In this document: one piece after another, positions 34,681 through 45,650 of the stretch
How positions within the stretch are numbered: position 1 is the first letter of the stretch
How the letters are laid out: each line of letters opens with the position of its first letter
Assembly (NCBI GenBank): GCA_025738555.1
Contig: JAOVFP010000004.1
Span: forward strand, 4,650,001-4,714,000
From: Cyathus striatus
Taxonomy: Eukaryota; Basidiomycota; Agaricomycetes; Agaricales; Nidulariaceae
Direction of reading: 5' to 3'
DNA: 64,000 nucleotides
Program-made: the position numbers and the translations under genes
The notes under the pieces: model-generated
What the model was told of the DNA's origin: nothing
The model's database searches: none
Seen by the model: the letters and a program-made list of their open reading frames with translations, nothing else

Positions 34681-35991
34681 ATGTCAACGCAAAGTACAAG
34701 CATTCAACTACCAGATCTGCTAGCACTTGTTCGTTCCTTTCAGTTCGACACCAATCGGTGGTGTCGCCCAGTAACTGTTGCTTCGGAAAAGTGGGTTCTT
34801 GGAGAAGAGAAAGAACGTTCCGAAGCTATTCTTACTCCGGATGAATGCAAATCTTTGCACGCCACAAAAGTGGGATTACTGGCCTCGCTGTGTTTCCCAA
34901 CTTTAGATGCGCCCCAATTACGACTGATCACGGATTTTATTACGCTCTTGATATACTCTAACCAGAGGGTATTCTACTCGAAAGCTGCTTCTAACCCATG
35001 GCTTCCCTGTGATGAGCAGGAACAACGTGGTCTGTACTTGATGAAAGGACATGCTTTGTTGCAGCAGTGAGTGGTTTTTACTCCTTCGGCTGGTCTAATT
35101 TTTTATCAAATTGTAGTATCGTTCCCAACATAACGCGTCTTACCTCTCGGTCCCCGGGTATTTGGGAGGACCGATTGAACCGGTCGATGATAGAGTACAA
35201 GTCATCTCAGTTGGACGTCATCGATCAACGATCCACCGATTGCTCTCCAAGCTTACAGGAGTACTTGCTAGTACGCCAGAAAATGCTGGGCTTGCATGTT
35301 TTATTTGAGATGCTAGAACTTTTAGAGGGGTTTTGCATCCCGGTTGCACCGCCCGATACAACCGAATCTTTGGTGAAGCTCAAAAAATTTGCGTTAGATA
35401 TAATTTGTTTTGCCCTGGTAAATGTTCTTTTTGTGTCGCAGTTTCCTTGGCACCGACCTTACTACCATCATCTAGGACGTATTCTCTTACAACAATGATC
35501 AATATAATGGTAATAAATATAATATTGTAACAGTGCTCATGAACAGCAAAGGGCTTTCTACCCAAGGTGCAATGAATCAAGTGGGCGCATTGATCAAGGG
35601 AGCGTTTGCGTCATTCTCTGCGCTCGAAGATTCGCTGTCTTTAGTGCGACCCACGCCAAATCCTAACTCTTCTTACGAGTTCTCGATCGTGTCTTGGGTT
35701 CGGGATGCCTTAAGTGCGTTTTTCCCAGCATCCTTGCCTGAACCAACTCGCATCGATCAGCTTGAAATAGTAGACCATGAGATAGTGAACGAAGACATCG
35801 AAATATTTATCCGACGATTGAAGTACTGCATCGTAGGCGTGGTAAACTGGGGATATGAATCGGAACTGTATTTTGGGAACAAGGGAGAAGAAATAAGGGC
35901 ATTTGGCTGGATATTTCTAAATTCCACAGCGCCCACCGAAGCGGTAGGCGGGGCGCAAGCAGGCAGACGTGGGGAGGACGTGGGGATCTGA
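34681..35991 (+). CDS. Terpene-synthase-like protein lacking catalytic motifs
   Basis: Three exons, 34681-35066, 35117-35417 and 35476-35991, introns 50 and 58 nt, 400 aa. The fold order follows basidiomycete sesquiterpene synthases (class I, usually ~340 aa): N-terminal IQLPDLL and EKWVLGEE; the helix that should carry the Asp-rich motif; LQEYLLVRQKMLGLHVLFEM; then FALDIICFAL-DVFSYNNDQ at the NSE position; VLMNSKGLSTQGAMNQVGAL; and the C-terminal VVNWGYESELYFG. The metal-binding residues are missing: the Asp-rich site reads FITLLIYSNQRVF where relatives read FVNLLFVVDEISD-like; the NSE Asn is Leu and its Glu is Asp; the C-terminal Arg-Tyr pair reads Leu-Tyr. The frame is intact. Likely a non-catalytic homologue or a gene in early decay. 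The fold assignment is by motif order. Confidence 0.72.
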
Positions 35992-36207
35992 GTGTAGGTC
36001 GGACCATTTATTTCCTGATGTGTGTAGGCTGATAATATAAGAGTCTCCGTGGACGGCGGAGCATTGGTCAGGGTTATTTTATGGATTTCCTCACAAGTGA
36101 TCCAGCTTCTGTCGCCGATTGACCCTAGCATGTGACGATTCGTCGTTTACTACCTACCAGTCTCGTTCTTTAATTCAGGAAAGCCATCCAAATGTGCTTT
36201 TGTTCTA

Positions 36208-37422
36208 ATGCCCCGTCCAACTCGAATTTCAAAGCGGTACAGACCGATACTTCCTCCAGAGATCGTTTACATCATCCTTGAGCACTGTTATGCTGATCAT
36301 GATACCCTTATTGCTTTCAGTCTAGTTTCTAGGGCTTTTAGCCCGATGAGTCGGCATCTACTTTTCCAGACTTTGCATTGCAGGTCTCTGACCTCTGAAA
36401 ATTGTTTCCAATTTCTCGATATTATACACTCCCCATTATCGACGTTTCCGACTCATTTTCGTACTCTGGAGATCGATGGCAATGGAATATCGTCGCCGAT
36501 TCTACCAACAAGTTCCCATCAGCGATTGGAACATGCGATGAACTATCTGGGATGCTTGCGAGGAGTGCGAACATTAGTCCTTTCAAATTTTTGCTGGGGA
36601 ACGCTTCAAGAAGAAACTTCCAAAACGTTTCTGACTGCGTTCCGTTCCGTTGATAATCTAATGCTTGGCCGATTTCGCTGCAAGTCGTGCCCTGTTCTCC
36701 ATACAATTATCACTGCATTTCCTAATCTACGAAGTATTACCATGGATCAAGTGGAAGTAGAGGACCGGACGGGTATCCTCTCTCTTCCACTAGTACCAAG
36801 GCCACCACGGATCTCTACTATACATATTGCAGGAATCCTCCCTTGGTGCATGCATAACATCAACGCCTATCTACACCAGCTAGGCCCTTCAGTCGAGTTT
36901 ATTGAATATCGGGGACATACGTATGCTCCATACTCAACGTCTGTGGGTGGTAGGCTAACTTCTAAATGCTGGCTCGATTTCAAAGATGCTGAGATACTTC
37001 GTACCCCAGGTTATCCTGAGATTAACGACAATTTCCGGCTGAAGACTGTCCACCTGGGAAATCACAATCTTAGCCCTTTCTCTCCGATTGTCACCCCCAT
37101 GACACTAATCCTGGGCGCTATCACCGTTCGCCACACAGAGCTTCGAAAAGTTGTCTTCGAGTTCCGGTTAAGTGAAACACAGATTGTGGGGTGCTCAGGG
37201 TGGAATGAACTTGATACCCTTTTACAAAAGCCCCAGTTTTCTCGGCTTACCAAGGTCGAAATTATACTTGCGTTTCAACATCAACGAAATCTACCTGATT
37301 ATGGAGTAGCCTCTTCATTTCAACATGCCCGCGAAGCTCTACGGCGTTGTCTTCCTTCTTCCTACTATCGGAGAATTCTCTATGTGAGGTACGGAATTTC
37401 TTTATTAACAACAGACTGGTAA
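36208..37422 (+). CDS. F-box-like protein, 404 aa
   Basis: A single open frame with an N-terminal F-box: ILPPEIVYIILEHCYADHDT then AFSLVSRAFSPMSRHLLFQT. The rest has scattered hydrophobic repeats such as FRTLEIDGNGI, LRSITMDQVEVEDR and RLTKVEIILAF, without a regular LRR period. The predicted role is substrate recruitment to an SCF ubiquitin ligase. The last residues (VRYGISLLTTDW) could be intron read-through, since a GTGAGG donor-like string lies at 37382, so the true C-terminus may differ. It shares no close similarity with the F-box gene at 32644. Confidence 0.75.
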   Translation: MPRPTRISKRYRPILPPEIVYIILEHCYADHDTLIAFSLVSRAFSPMSRHLLFQTLHCRSLTSENCFQFLDIIHSPLSTFPTHFRTLEIDGNGISSPILPTSSHQRLEHAMNYLGCLRGVRTLVLSNFCWGTLQEETSKTFLTAFRSVDNLMLGRFRCKSCPVLHTIITAFPNLRSITMDQVEVEDRTGILSLPLVPRPPRISTIHIAGILPWCMHNINAYLHQLGPSVEFIEYRGHTYAPYSTSVGGRLTSKCWLDFKDAEILRTPGYPEINDNFRLKTVHLGNHNLSPFSPIVTPMTLILGAITVRHTELRKVVFEFRLSETQIVGCSGWNELDTLLQKPQFSRLTKVEIILAFQHQRNLPDYGVASSFQHAREALRRCLPSSYYRRILYVRYGISLLTTDW

Positions 37423-39702
37423 CTTATCATTTCTGTAAGCTTATGCTATTTTACCACCAGGCTACCCATCACTGTCACGCACGGTCCAGTTCATTAATGT
37501 CTTTAAGTTCTTGTCGCAAAGCTAGGACTAACTTCGTACGAACTATAACGATATTACACGTTAGACTTGATACCCCAATGATACCCCGCATTTCAGCCAC
37601 TTCCGGAATACCCAGTGCCATTTTCTTATGTAGTAGTACTATACCATGGGCTCAAAATTCTACTTCTCGTTGACGGACCCCTTCAGTAACGCGTAACTAA
37701 CTTATGACATGCAATTACTGCCGCCACCCTCAGTCTTCAGAGGCTTGTACGCGTCGAAAAGGTATGTAAATATAGAAATGATAGTATATCTCGCTACCAG
37801 CACAGTAACATTTGATCCGATCCTAAAACACCGATGCATTATGCGCCCTTGCGAGTAAATATGCAGAAAGCGGGATGATGAACCCGCCCTTAGAATGCGT
37901 CGGTGACACATCCGGATGAGGGCGGGATATCGTGGTGGCTTGAATCTTGGGGTTAAGTAGTATCAAGTGTACACAAGCGTATGAATGCTAAGCATACCCC
38001 CGTAACCCTTCCGTCCCTGCCCTCGGCACTACATGTAAGCAGCCGTAAAGCCCGCAGTACAATTAGTACACCAACTACGGGGTTTCCTAGGCGTCTCCTT
38101 TGCCCCTTTCCCCGCTTTTTCGCGAAAGGTTCAGTGTGCACAGTCAGCCGACGGAAAGGTCGGGAACGCCCACCTTCGCCGGCGGCGTTGATGCGTATTA
38201 TGACATCTGCAGAAGATGCGATGTAATAAGGAATTCAGCTCTCAATATCAGAAGTGCGGCGATTGGTGGCGTCGGTTCTTAGCCAACGGGCGCTGGCGGG
38301 GGAGGAGAGCTCGTTGGGTGCGGAATTGGGCGATCGAGGGCGCCGCGGCGACCGCGGTTGGTGATCTTATCTAACTTGCCAGCTCAGGCTTCTACTTTAG
38401 ATTTCCTGAGGCCTGCTAGCATTTTGGCTCTATCTAGAACCAGGGGTAAGTACATGCACCAGAAGTGCATAGAATAAGTATGTTAGCCGTGCACCAGTGG
38501 CAGACTACTGAATACGAGGAGGCGGCAAACACAATCATCATCAGAAAGATCAGCAGCCTGAGACAAACGAGAGCTTACACCGAACATGTTCGAACAAATG
38601 ATATGTTTGAGAATCAGTGGTGGTGAATCAAACTTGATACAGTAGGTAACGATGGCCTGCCTGCGTCAGTGACGTGCCGAGCCCGCTTAGGTGGGAGGGC
38701 CACCAATACATAGCGCCCGACCCCCACAATCAGAACAGGTACCAGCAGCGGTGTCGCTAGGAATAGTAGACTTGAAATGCCGCAATTATCGCGGAAAATG
38801 AGCCTGTTGCCAGCGGCGGAGAAGTGTAGACGGAAAAGTAAGAATATAGAAGTCAAACAAAGTAAAATATATACCCTTTACAGTCCTTAGACTGACAAAT
38901 AAATGAAATATAGTTCCGACTCGCGATGTGTATGTCATTATGTGAGAAGTTTCTAGCGGCGCGTAGCAAAGACTAAGCTCACTTGACTGATGTACTTATT
39001 CATGGATATTGGATAGAACTTGACTGCAATGTGCGTGTTACTATTTGAGAAGGAACCATGGAGAGGGTGGGATATATCCAGGGGGCTTCTTGAAAACAGA
39101 AGATTTTATGTAACATGATTATCTAGGGAGTGTGCAAGATATCTCTTGCGATCTAGTTGGCCGGTGGGTCTCGCAGTACAGGGACCCTTGGGAATGAGCA
39201 TCCATGGTCCTTTCAATTAGTTTCCTTCGATGGAATAAGATAAGTTAGGAGTGTTTCGGATAAGAGACTAATGAATACTTACTCATCCGGATAAGTACTC
39301 CGCCCAAATCCAACCATACAATTGCGCTGGAGATTCGCAGGAGATATGTGCTTCATGACAATCAAATGGCGGCAGCGCTGTAAGATGATTACTCCTACAA
39401 ATCATTACTGGTAAGATGGTGTTGGTCGGGGGTTTATTATCGAGATTCTCAGAAGGCTGTTAGTCTTACTGGAGACACGAATATGATCAATCAAATGGAC
39501 ATCCATGATGAGCGTTGCAGCCAATGGAAACAAATAATGGTAAGACGGTGTTGGTCCAGGAGTCAAGCGCTCGCGTTATGAGGTCATTTGGTCTGATGGT
39601 CTGATGAATCCAGGGGAAAACGAAAGTCAATAACTTATAACCAAAATACACAAATCGATGAAATGGAACCAGAAATGGAGGAGATGCGACTTCACTGGAC
39701 AC
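37423..39702. other. Intergenic, no gene recognised
   Basis: Frames such as 37981-38226 and 38614-38856 have no domain. At 39,350-39,570 two diverged copies of a ~115-bp segment (TCAAATGG... to GGTAAGA.GGTGTTGGTC) lie in tandem. The rest shows nothing that I can support. Confidence 0.45.
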
Positions 39703-40670
39703 TCAGTCGGCGTCTGCAGCGATAGCTCGTTCCTCCACGCCCTTCGCATCCGCCATCAATTCCTCTTCCTCTACAGCCATACGGTCCTCTATATCCTCCC
39801 CTTCTTCATCCTCATCCTCATCGACTTCTTCTATGAAATCTTCAGGTTCTTCTTCGTCTCCTTCCACGACTTCTTCTTCCTGGTCCACGTCCATCTCAGG
39901 TTCAGGAGGGGCAGATATTGAGGGATACGGGTTCGTCCTTAGCGGTGCCGAAGTAAAGGCTTCTTTGGCTTTCTCCTTCCCTTTTGACTTTGCCGATGCC
40001 GTTGAAGCTTGCTGCGCTGAAGCTGCGGATGGGGCTTTCTTGGCTGGTTTGGCCTTGATATCCTTATCTGTCTTTGCTAGGTCGCGGTACGCTTTGGGCA
40101 GGAGCGCGTTAGTGGTGCGAAAGGGGGTAAGATGCGAAATTCAGGTAGAACATACCTTGAAGTTCTACCTGGAATAGCTCTGCTAGGTCACTGAACTCTA
40201 TTATCTCGAGTGCTTTCAGTACATCCGAAGCTGATATGGATTTATGTTGCTTTTGAACTGCAACATCGTGGGCTCTAATGTACAATGACGCGTTAGCACA
40301 GCGTCTGGAGCAGTAACTAATAAGCAACGGCTTACGTAGCAGCTAGAAAGGGGGTAAAAGCATTATTATAAGATGCGTAGAAACCGTTTGTAATGAACAT
40401 GACATACCGAGGTAATTTATGAATACAGTAGAGCCCTTAATGAGGGAAAGAACGGTGTCTTTCTGAAGTTTCGCGTTTTCTGGAAGCTTTAAACGAAAAA
40501 ATCAGCAGCCTTACAACCGAGATAGCTCTGAGAAAATGGTAACGTACCACAGACTTCGCAATTTTGGTGATAATGCTTTTCGGGAGCTCGAAGTTCTCTA
40601 TGCCTTCAGAGACGAGGTCTTGTTGGGCTTGGGCGGATATGGGTCCACCGCTGGCGTCTTTACGTGGCAT
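39703..40670 (-). CDS. DPB4: DNA polymerase epsilon histone-fold subunit (DPB4/POLE3-like)
   Basis: 238 aa, five exons on minus: 40670-40548, about 40486-40408, a 7-nt microexon 40342-40336, 40274-40156 and 40091-39703. Residues ~28-110 form a histone fold: FELPKSIITKIAKSV, LPENAKLQKDTVLSLIKGST, VFINYLAATAHDVA, KQHKSISASDVLKALEIIEF. Family members pair with a second histone-fold protein in DNA polymerase epsilon and, in many eukaryotes, in CHRAC-type chromatin remodellers; they act in the nucleus at replication forks. The C-terminus is Ala/Lys-rich then strongly acidic (MDVDQEEEVVEGDEEE onward), as usual for the fungal protein. The spliced frame is intact. Complementary open frames over the acidic tail on plus are shadows. 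Confidence 0.93.
40336..40342 (-). other. DPB4: 7-nt microexon of DPB4
   Basis: The minus strand reads CTTTCTAG, then CTGCTAC, then GTAAGC. Including these seven bases completes Ala, gives a second Ala and starts Thr, producing NYLAATAHDVA, the conserved histone-fold linker. Skipping it would shift the frame. Confidence 0.85.
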
Positions 40671-41706
40671 TTTGGATGGAGGGCCCTATGAGTGCAGGTA
40701 CGAAGAAAGTAGGAGGCGTTAAGGAGGTCGTAAGAGGAGGGCAAGAGTTGGGACGAGCTTTGATCTCACGTGGGGCAGAGTGACCTGCTGCCTCCTTTCT
40801 CTCTTACTCTCATCTAGCTTTTCAACAACTCATTCTTATCAGCTCTATAGGCTCACACATGGGCCTTTTATTGGGGGCCTTATCATAAATTGTTCGAATG
40901 CCAGCGACAGCTACATGCTATAGAACTGAAGAATTCTGGTACTGCTTTACCTGTTGTCGAGGAACCTGGCGGCGACGCAACAGCTTGTTTTAAGATGGTA
41001 GTTTACACGATGGATTAGAAGCTAGTACTAGGGTCATGGAAATGCTTTACCTCGGTCCTGGTCCTTGAAACCAAGATGCAAGCAAGCTCATCCTAGGAGG
41101 GCTGATTGATATGATCCTGACTGACTGCACCAGGCGGTTTCAGAAGATGTTCTCTCTGGCTTTTGGGGAAGACGTTACATTTGAACATTTGGTTCTCGGC
41201 TTTGGAGTTCTGGGAAGGAAGGGGGGTTGGAAAGAATGGTGTCGGGACTCGGAAGGGCCTCGGGAGACGACGCAGACGCCAAACAAGTTGATATTGGGAC
41301 TACTTGGTAGCAGATCAAAACCCTGGCTACTTGGTTATAGTTACCTTATTTCTTGGTGAGTACTGTGTGCATACATACATGATATACATTGACTCACATC
41401 AGCTTTGCAGCAAGTTCTACCCGCTTTCTACCACATCTTCGTAGATGGTTGGTCAACTACGATGTCTACCCGCAAACCAGGCTAAAGCATGCGAACATAA
41501 CCAGCACTAGTATTATATATCACTGGGGACAAAAGGTTCATTTGAAAGCTGGGGAGCGGTCGACATTTGTCCTTTGTCGGTTCTGTACGCGAATGCTTGT
41601 GACCTCGTTAGTCACGTGACATGCTTTTGTCGTTCGAATGCCACCGTTAAATCTCAAACTTAAAGGAAGTTGCAGGCTGCCAGCCTCCTTAACTCAAACC
41701 ATCACG
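40671..41706. other. Intergenic between DPB4 and the Ser/Pro-rich family
   Basis: Includes the DPB4 promoter. A frame at 41111-41359 has no domain. Near the right end a sequence TGCAGGCTGCCAGCCTCCTT precedes the first family member and recurs upstream of the next. Confidence 0.4.
41687..41703 (+). promoter_or_regulatory. Conserved box before family starts
   Basis: CCTTAACTCAAACC lies just upstream of the start in copy 1 (41687), copy 2 (42823, CCTTAAACTCAAACC) and copy 3 (44286). Its fixed position 3-10 bases before the start suggests a conserved 5' UTR or transcription-start element kept through duplication. Confidence 0.45.
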
Positions 41707-42206
41707 ATGTTGTATTATCACACAACCGCACGCTCTGACACTGAGCCAGGTTGGGGATCTACGACAGATTCCTCTTCACACTCTGAGAAGGACGCTTCTT
41801 CACAGACTTTAACAAATTCATCTACGTCAAAATTCTCTTTTCGAGGCTAGAAAATCAAATGTCGCCCCGGCTTTTTCGTGCTTATGCCCCCGACCTGTCG
41901 CGCTACCACACCGCGTAACACTGAGTCTCGATCTACGAAAGACTCCTCTTCAGAGCCCAGTACACCAACTCAACTCTCCCAACCTACAACAAACTCCTCT
42001 TCTCAAGACTCCCAGCCGGTTGCTGCACCCCCCACGAATAACAATGATAATTCTGGCTCAGCATCCCCCGAGTTCTTGACGGAGCGTGACTTCGCTGATT
42101 CATGCTCGATATCCTCTGAGACCTCGACGGAATATGAATTGATCGCGTCGATTTATGACTTCCCGCAAAGTACGTCTTTTTCAGCTAAAGTCAGAAAATA
42201 TGCCTA
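41707..42206 (+). pseudogene. Ser/Thr-rich family, copy 1 (broken or unmodelled)
   Basis: The first frame from ATG 41707 is short (46 aa, ends 41850). A second frame, 41878-42206, is Ser/Pro-rich with TTNSSSQDSQPVAAPPTNNN and EFLTERDFADSCSISSETST. Both resemble copy 2 in composition, and the upstream box is shared. The downstream ~240 bp (42290-42530) matches the 3' region of the other copies. I could not find one intron that joins the pieces, so this is either a rearranged gene or a pseudogene. Confidence 0.4.
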
Positions 42207-42844
42207 ATGTGCCATCTCCTGTATTCCAATAGTGCCCAGATACAGGCCTCGGCGGTAACCTATACGTTTTTTGCTGGAGGAAACACAAAGCTTTGAGGTG
42301 CACTGATCTCTCTGTCGCGTTTCTTGCTTCCTGGTCCTCTTGTTGTAGTTACTCGTGCTGTTTGGAAGTGGCGTGTCTCAGCTCTGCTAGTTGTGCAAGC
42401 CATCTTCAAGACCTTCAAGATTGAGAGCGGTTGCTGCAGATGTATGCTGGTTGCTTTGTTGTGTTTAATGTTCCTGTGCTTCTTGGTTAGCTGTGGGTAT
42501 GTGATGCATTTGATGCTGTTGTAACGATTGAATCTTTCAGATTCGAAGATTGTATAGTAATAGAAATTGGCTTGTATCAGTGCTAATGACAGCATCTCTA
42601 CTTTTGAAGTATTTACAGTCAGCTATAGTTAGCATGCCTCTCATTAGATAGTAAGTGTAGTTTATATCTCGAAGCTCACTTCAGATTTAGAAGACTTGCC
42701 AGGGAGAGGGTGTCTTTTGCGTGTACTGCTCATCCGCCAGTACGTGACATGAGTGTCGTCACAATATTGTCAGACACGCGTCACGTCACTTTATGTAATA
42801 TGCAGGCTCAACCAACTCAGCCTCCTTAAACTCAAACCACCACC

Positions 42845-43808
42845 ATGTCTACCACTCGCAATACTAAAAACCGCGTCCCAAACATTTTGGTCTATCCTGA
42901 CACTAATGAAGCTTCACAGCCTACGACGGAAGCTTCTTCACAGACCTCGGCCTTTTCTCGATTTACATCGAGCTCTTCGCAAGGCTTGCAGCCGATTGAT
43001 AGACCTCTCAACAACCACGGCAATAATTCTCGCTCGCCATCTGTCTCTCCCTCTCCTCAGTTTGAAGTGATCAACTTGCCGGCTTCACCATCACCTGTAC
43101 TCCTTGGGAACTCCAGAGGTCCGAACGTTACACCAGACCCAGATCTCCAACAGCTGCAGGAGGCGTTCACGACATCACTGCTGAGTATGTCTTTTCTTGA
43201 TCTCATTAAACTTTTCTCTCACCTACCTTTCTTGTATTCCAGTTGCACCCGACGGTCAGCCACTGTCACCGTATGAACCAGCCTCGGTACCTCGTCGACC
43301 ACTCCCACGCAGGTACAGTCCAAATGAATACATCCCGTCATCGGATGGATCGGAGTCGTCACAGGAATTGTCACGAGGAACCACATTGAATCCTGTAGGA
43401 CAGCAAATCTCTTCTATTCCAGTTGTACCCGACGGTCAGCCGCCGTCGCATGAACAAGCGTCAGTACCTCTTCGATCACTCCCACGCAGGCACAGTCCAG
43501 ACGAAGACATCTCGCCATCGGATAAACCGGGACCGTCACAGGAAGAATATTATTCGGAAGAATCATCGCGAGAGCAAGCACAGCGGATATACGAGTACGC
43601 CGTTGTAAGTTACTTGTTCTCTTCCCTTACTGTCTGATTTTTTTCCCATACCCTTTAGACCCCAGGAACACCTCCTACTATCCGTGAAGCTCTGGGCGTT
43701 GCTTTGGTCAAGGACCCTGCTAGTTTAAAGTTTACAGAGGAGCTCGTGCTGCCGTCGTTGCAACTTACGCGTCTCTTGATGGAAGAAACTCTGCGCAAGC
43801 TTCGTTGA
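42845..43808 (+). CDS. Ser/Pro-rich family, copy 2, 283 aa
   Basis: The best-preserved member. Exons 42845-43184, 43243-43604 and 43659-43808, introns 58 and 54 nt, intact frame. The N-terminus is Ser/Thr/Gln-rich (NEASQPTTEASSQTSAF). The middle carries two tandem units of about 60 residues, each starting VPDGQP or APDGQP and containing LPRR.SPDE or LPRRYSPNE, from a ~180-bp DNA duplication. The C-terminus, TPGTPPTIREALGVALVKDP then LQLTRLLMEETLRKLR, is the only region likely to be folded. No known domain, signal peptide or membrane segment is seen, so the protein is probably largely disordered. The function is unknown. Confidence 0.6.
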
Positions 43809-44285
43809 AGCCCTGAGGTGTCTTTATCTTGTATTTTACTGTCTCGTATCTGGGTACTCTCGTGTGGTTGCTTGCGCTGTTCTAGAAGTTTATCTTACCT
43901 CGGTTCTGCGGGCTATGTTAGCCTTCTTCAAGATCTTCAAGATGGGATGTTGTACCGGTGTGCTGTTCACCCGATTGTGTGGGGTGTTGGTCTGTTTGGC
44001 TTGTTGCTTGGACGCGAATGAGCAGTGTACAGTTTTTGTGGTAATAGTATCAGATTGGAATCTATCTGATACGGAGAGGTTGTATTAATCAAAATTTGAA
44101 TTTTGGTTGTGTTGCTTGTCTATTGATAGTGTACAGGTTGTATATTGCGTATTCAAATGTTGCTCACTTGGAGAGGCAATAGAGATCCTAATTCCTATAT
44201 GTGCGAGAACAATTCAATCACAATTGTCAGACATGCATCACGGTAACTCTAATATTAGGCTCACCTTCCTTGACTGCTCCAGAAT
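43809..44285. repeat. Conserved 3' region of the Ser/Pro-rich family
   Basis: About 220 bp after the stop of copy 2 (GGTGTCTTTATCTTGTATTT to GTTGCTTGG) recur after copy 1 (42290-42530), after copy 3 (44935-45160) and at 47265-47480. Landmarks are TACTCTCGTGTGGTTGCTTG, GAAGTTTATCTTACCTC, GGGCTATGTTAGCC and TTCAAGAT. Conservation outside the coding part marks unequal duplication of the whole transcription unit. Confidence 0.7.
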
Positions 44286-44301
44286 CCTTAACTCAAACCA
44301 C

Positions 44302-45030
44302 CACTGTCTACCATTCGCAATAGAACATCTGAAAACCGCGTCCCAAGCATTGGGGTAGATCCTGACACTAATGAAGCTTCACAGCCTACAACGGAAGCTT
44401 CTTCACAGACCTCGGCCTTTCCCCAATATACATTGAACTCCTCTTCGCAAGGCTTGCAACCGATTGATGGACCTCTCAGCAATCGCAGCGATAATTCTCC
44501 CTCTTCCTCTCCGCAGTCTGAAGTGGTCAGCTTGCCGGCCTCAGGTCAGCCACCGTCACCGTATGAACTAGTCTCAGTACCTCGTCGACCACTCCCACAC
44601 AGGTACAGTCTAGATGAAACATCCCGCAATCAGATGAACCGGAGAAGGTTATCCACAGGAATTATCGCAAAGAACCACATTGAACCCTGTAGGACAGCAG
44701 ATCCACGAGCCCCGTCGTTGTATGTTACTTGAACTTCACTCTTTTTTGCCTTTACTGTCTGACTTTTTTTTTTACCCTTTAGACACCGGAAATACCTTCA
44801 GCTCCCTATGATCTTTTAGGCAAGGATACTGCTCAGTTGACGTCTATGATAAGGAGGATGCAACTTTTAAGTATTTTGATAGACTCAGACTCGGACTCGG
44901 AACTTGAAGAAGCTCTTCGCCGGGGGCCTCGGGGTGTCTTTATTTTATGTTCTACTGTCTCATATCAGGGTACTCTCGTGTGGTCGATTGCACCGTTCTG
45001 GAAGTTTATCTTGTCTCGTTTCTCCGGGCT
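44302..45030 (+). pseudogene. Ser/Pro-rich family, copy 3, start lost
   Basis: Homologous to copy 2 from its 5' end, but the start ATG is replaced: CCACCACCATGTCTACC in copy 2 corresponds to CCACCACTGTCTACC here. The exon-1 Ser-rich part (EASQPTTEASSQTSAF) is fused directly to the GQPPSPYE unit, with the first intron and flanking coding lost. Later the frame breaks around 44,615. An exon-3-like part begins after an intron-like TTTACCCTTTAG at 44,783. The 3' region is kept. Confidence 0.65.
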
Positions 45031-45435
45031 ATGTTAGCCGTCTTCAAAATGTTCAAGATCAGAAGCTGTACTATCTGAAGATACTGTGTGTTGCTTACTT
45101 GGTTGTGTGAGGTGTTAGTCTGTTTCGCTTGTTGCTTGGTCGCAGATGAATCGTGTACGGTCTTTGTGGTAATACTGATGTGGAGAGCTTGTATTAATTC
45201 GAATTGGAATTTTGGTTGCGTTGCTTGTCTATTGATAACATGTCATATACTGCATATTCAAATGTTGCTCACTTGGAGAGGTAAGTACGATCTCCTCTGG
45301 ATAGAAATCCCTAATTCGTATGCATGTGAGAATGTCAAAGTTCAGCCACATCGACATGAGCCAACCATGAAAGCTTCATGCTAGCCACCCATAGTACCCC
45401 CAACCTCCCTCAACTAATATTCACCCCGCTGCCAG

Positions 45436-45545
45436 TGTGCTAGATTCTAGCTTTCCGTATGCAATCAACATCAAAACTGTCTAATGATATATGCAAAGAT
45501 GCTTGCGTGAGCGCACGTTCATCGCGAAGACCCTGAGGTCACGAA
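45436..45545 (-). pseudogene. Fragment of the unknown split-gene family, copy D
   Basis: The minus strand reads VFAMNVRSRKHLCIYH, a stop, then TVLMLIAYGKLES, matching LAMNVRPREHLCIYDWAILM in copy A (61331-62312) and the corresponding part of copy C (48319-48225). Only this middle segment is present. It lies in the upstream region of the zinc-cluster gene. Confidence 0.6.
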
Positions 45546-45650
45546 AAACCGTGTTCGAATTTTTTTTAACTCACGACGACGTTTTGCATTGTTTGCGTAC
45601 CAGAATATATCAGCCAGGCGCAAACGGGAATATCCTTCCTTTTAACCACC

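Noticed and set aside
39658..40177. Plus-strand Ser/Phe-rich frames over DPB4
   Set aside because: They are the complement of the acidic Glu/Asp tail and lack any independent support.
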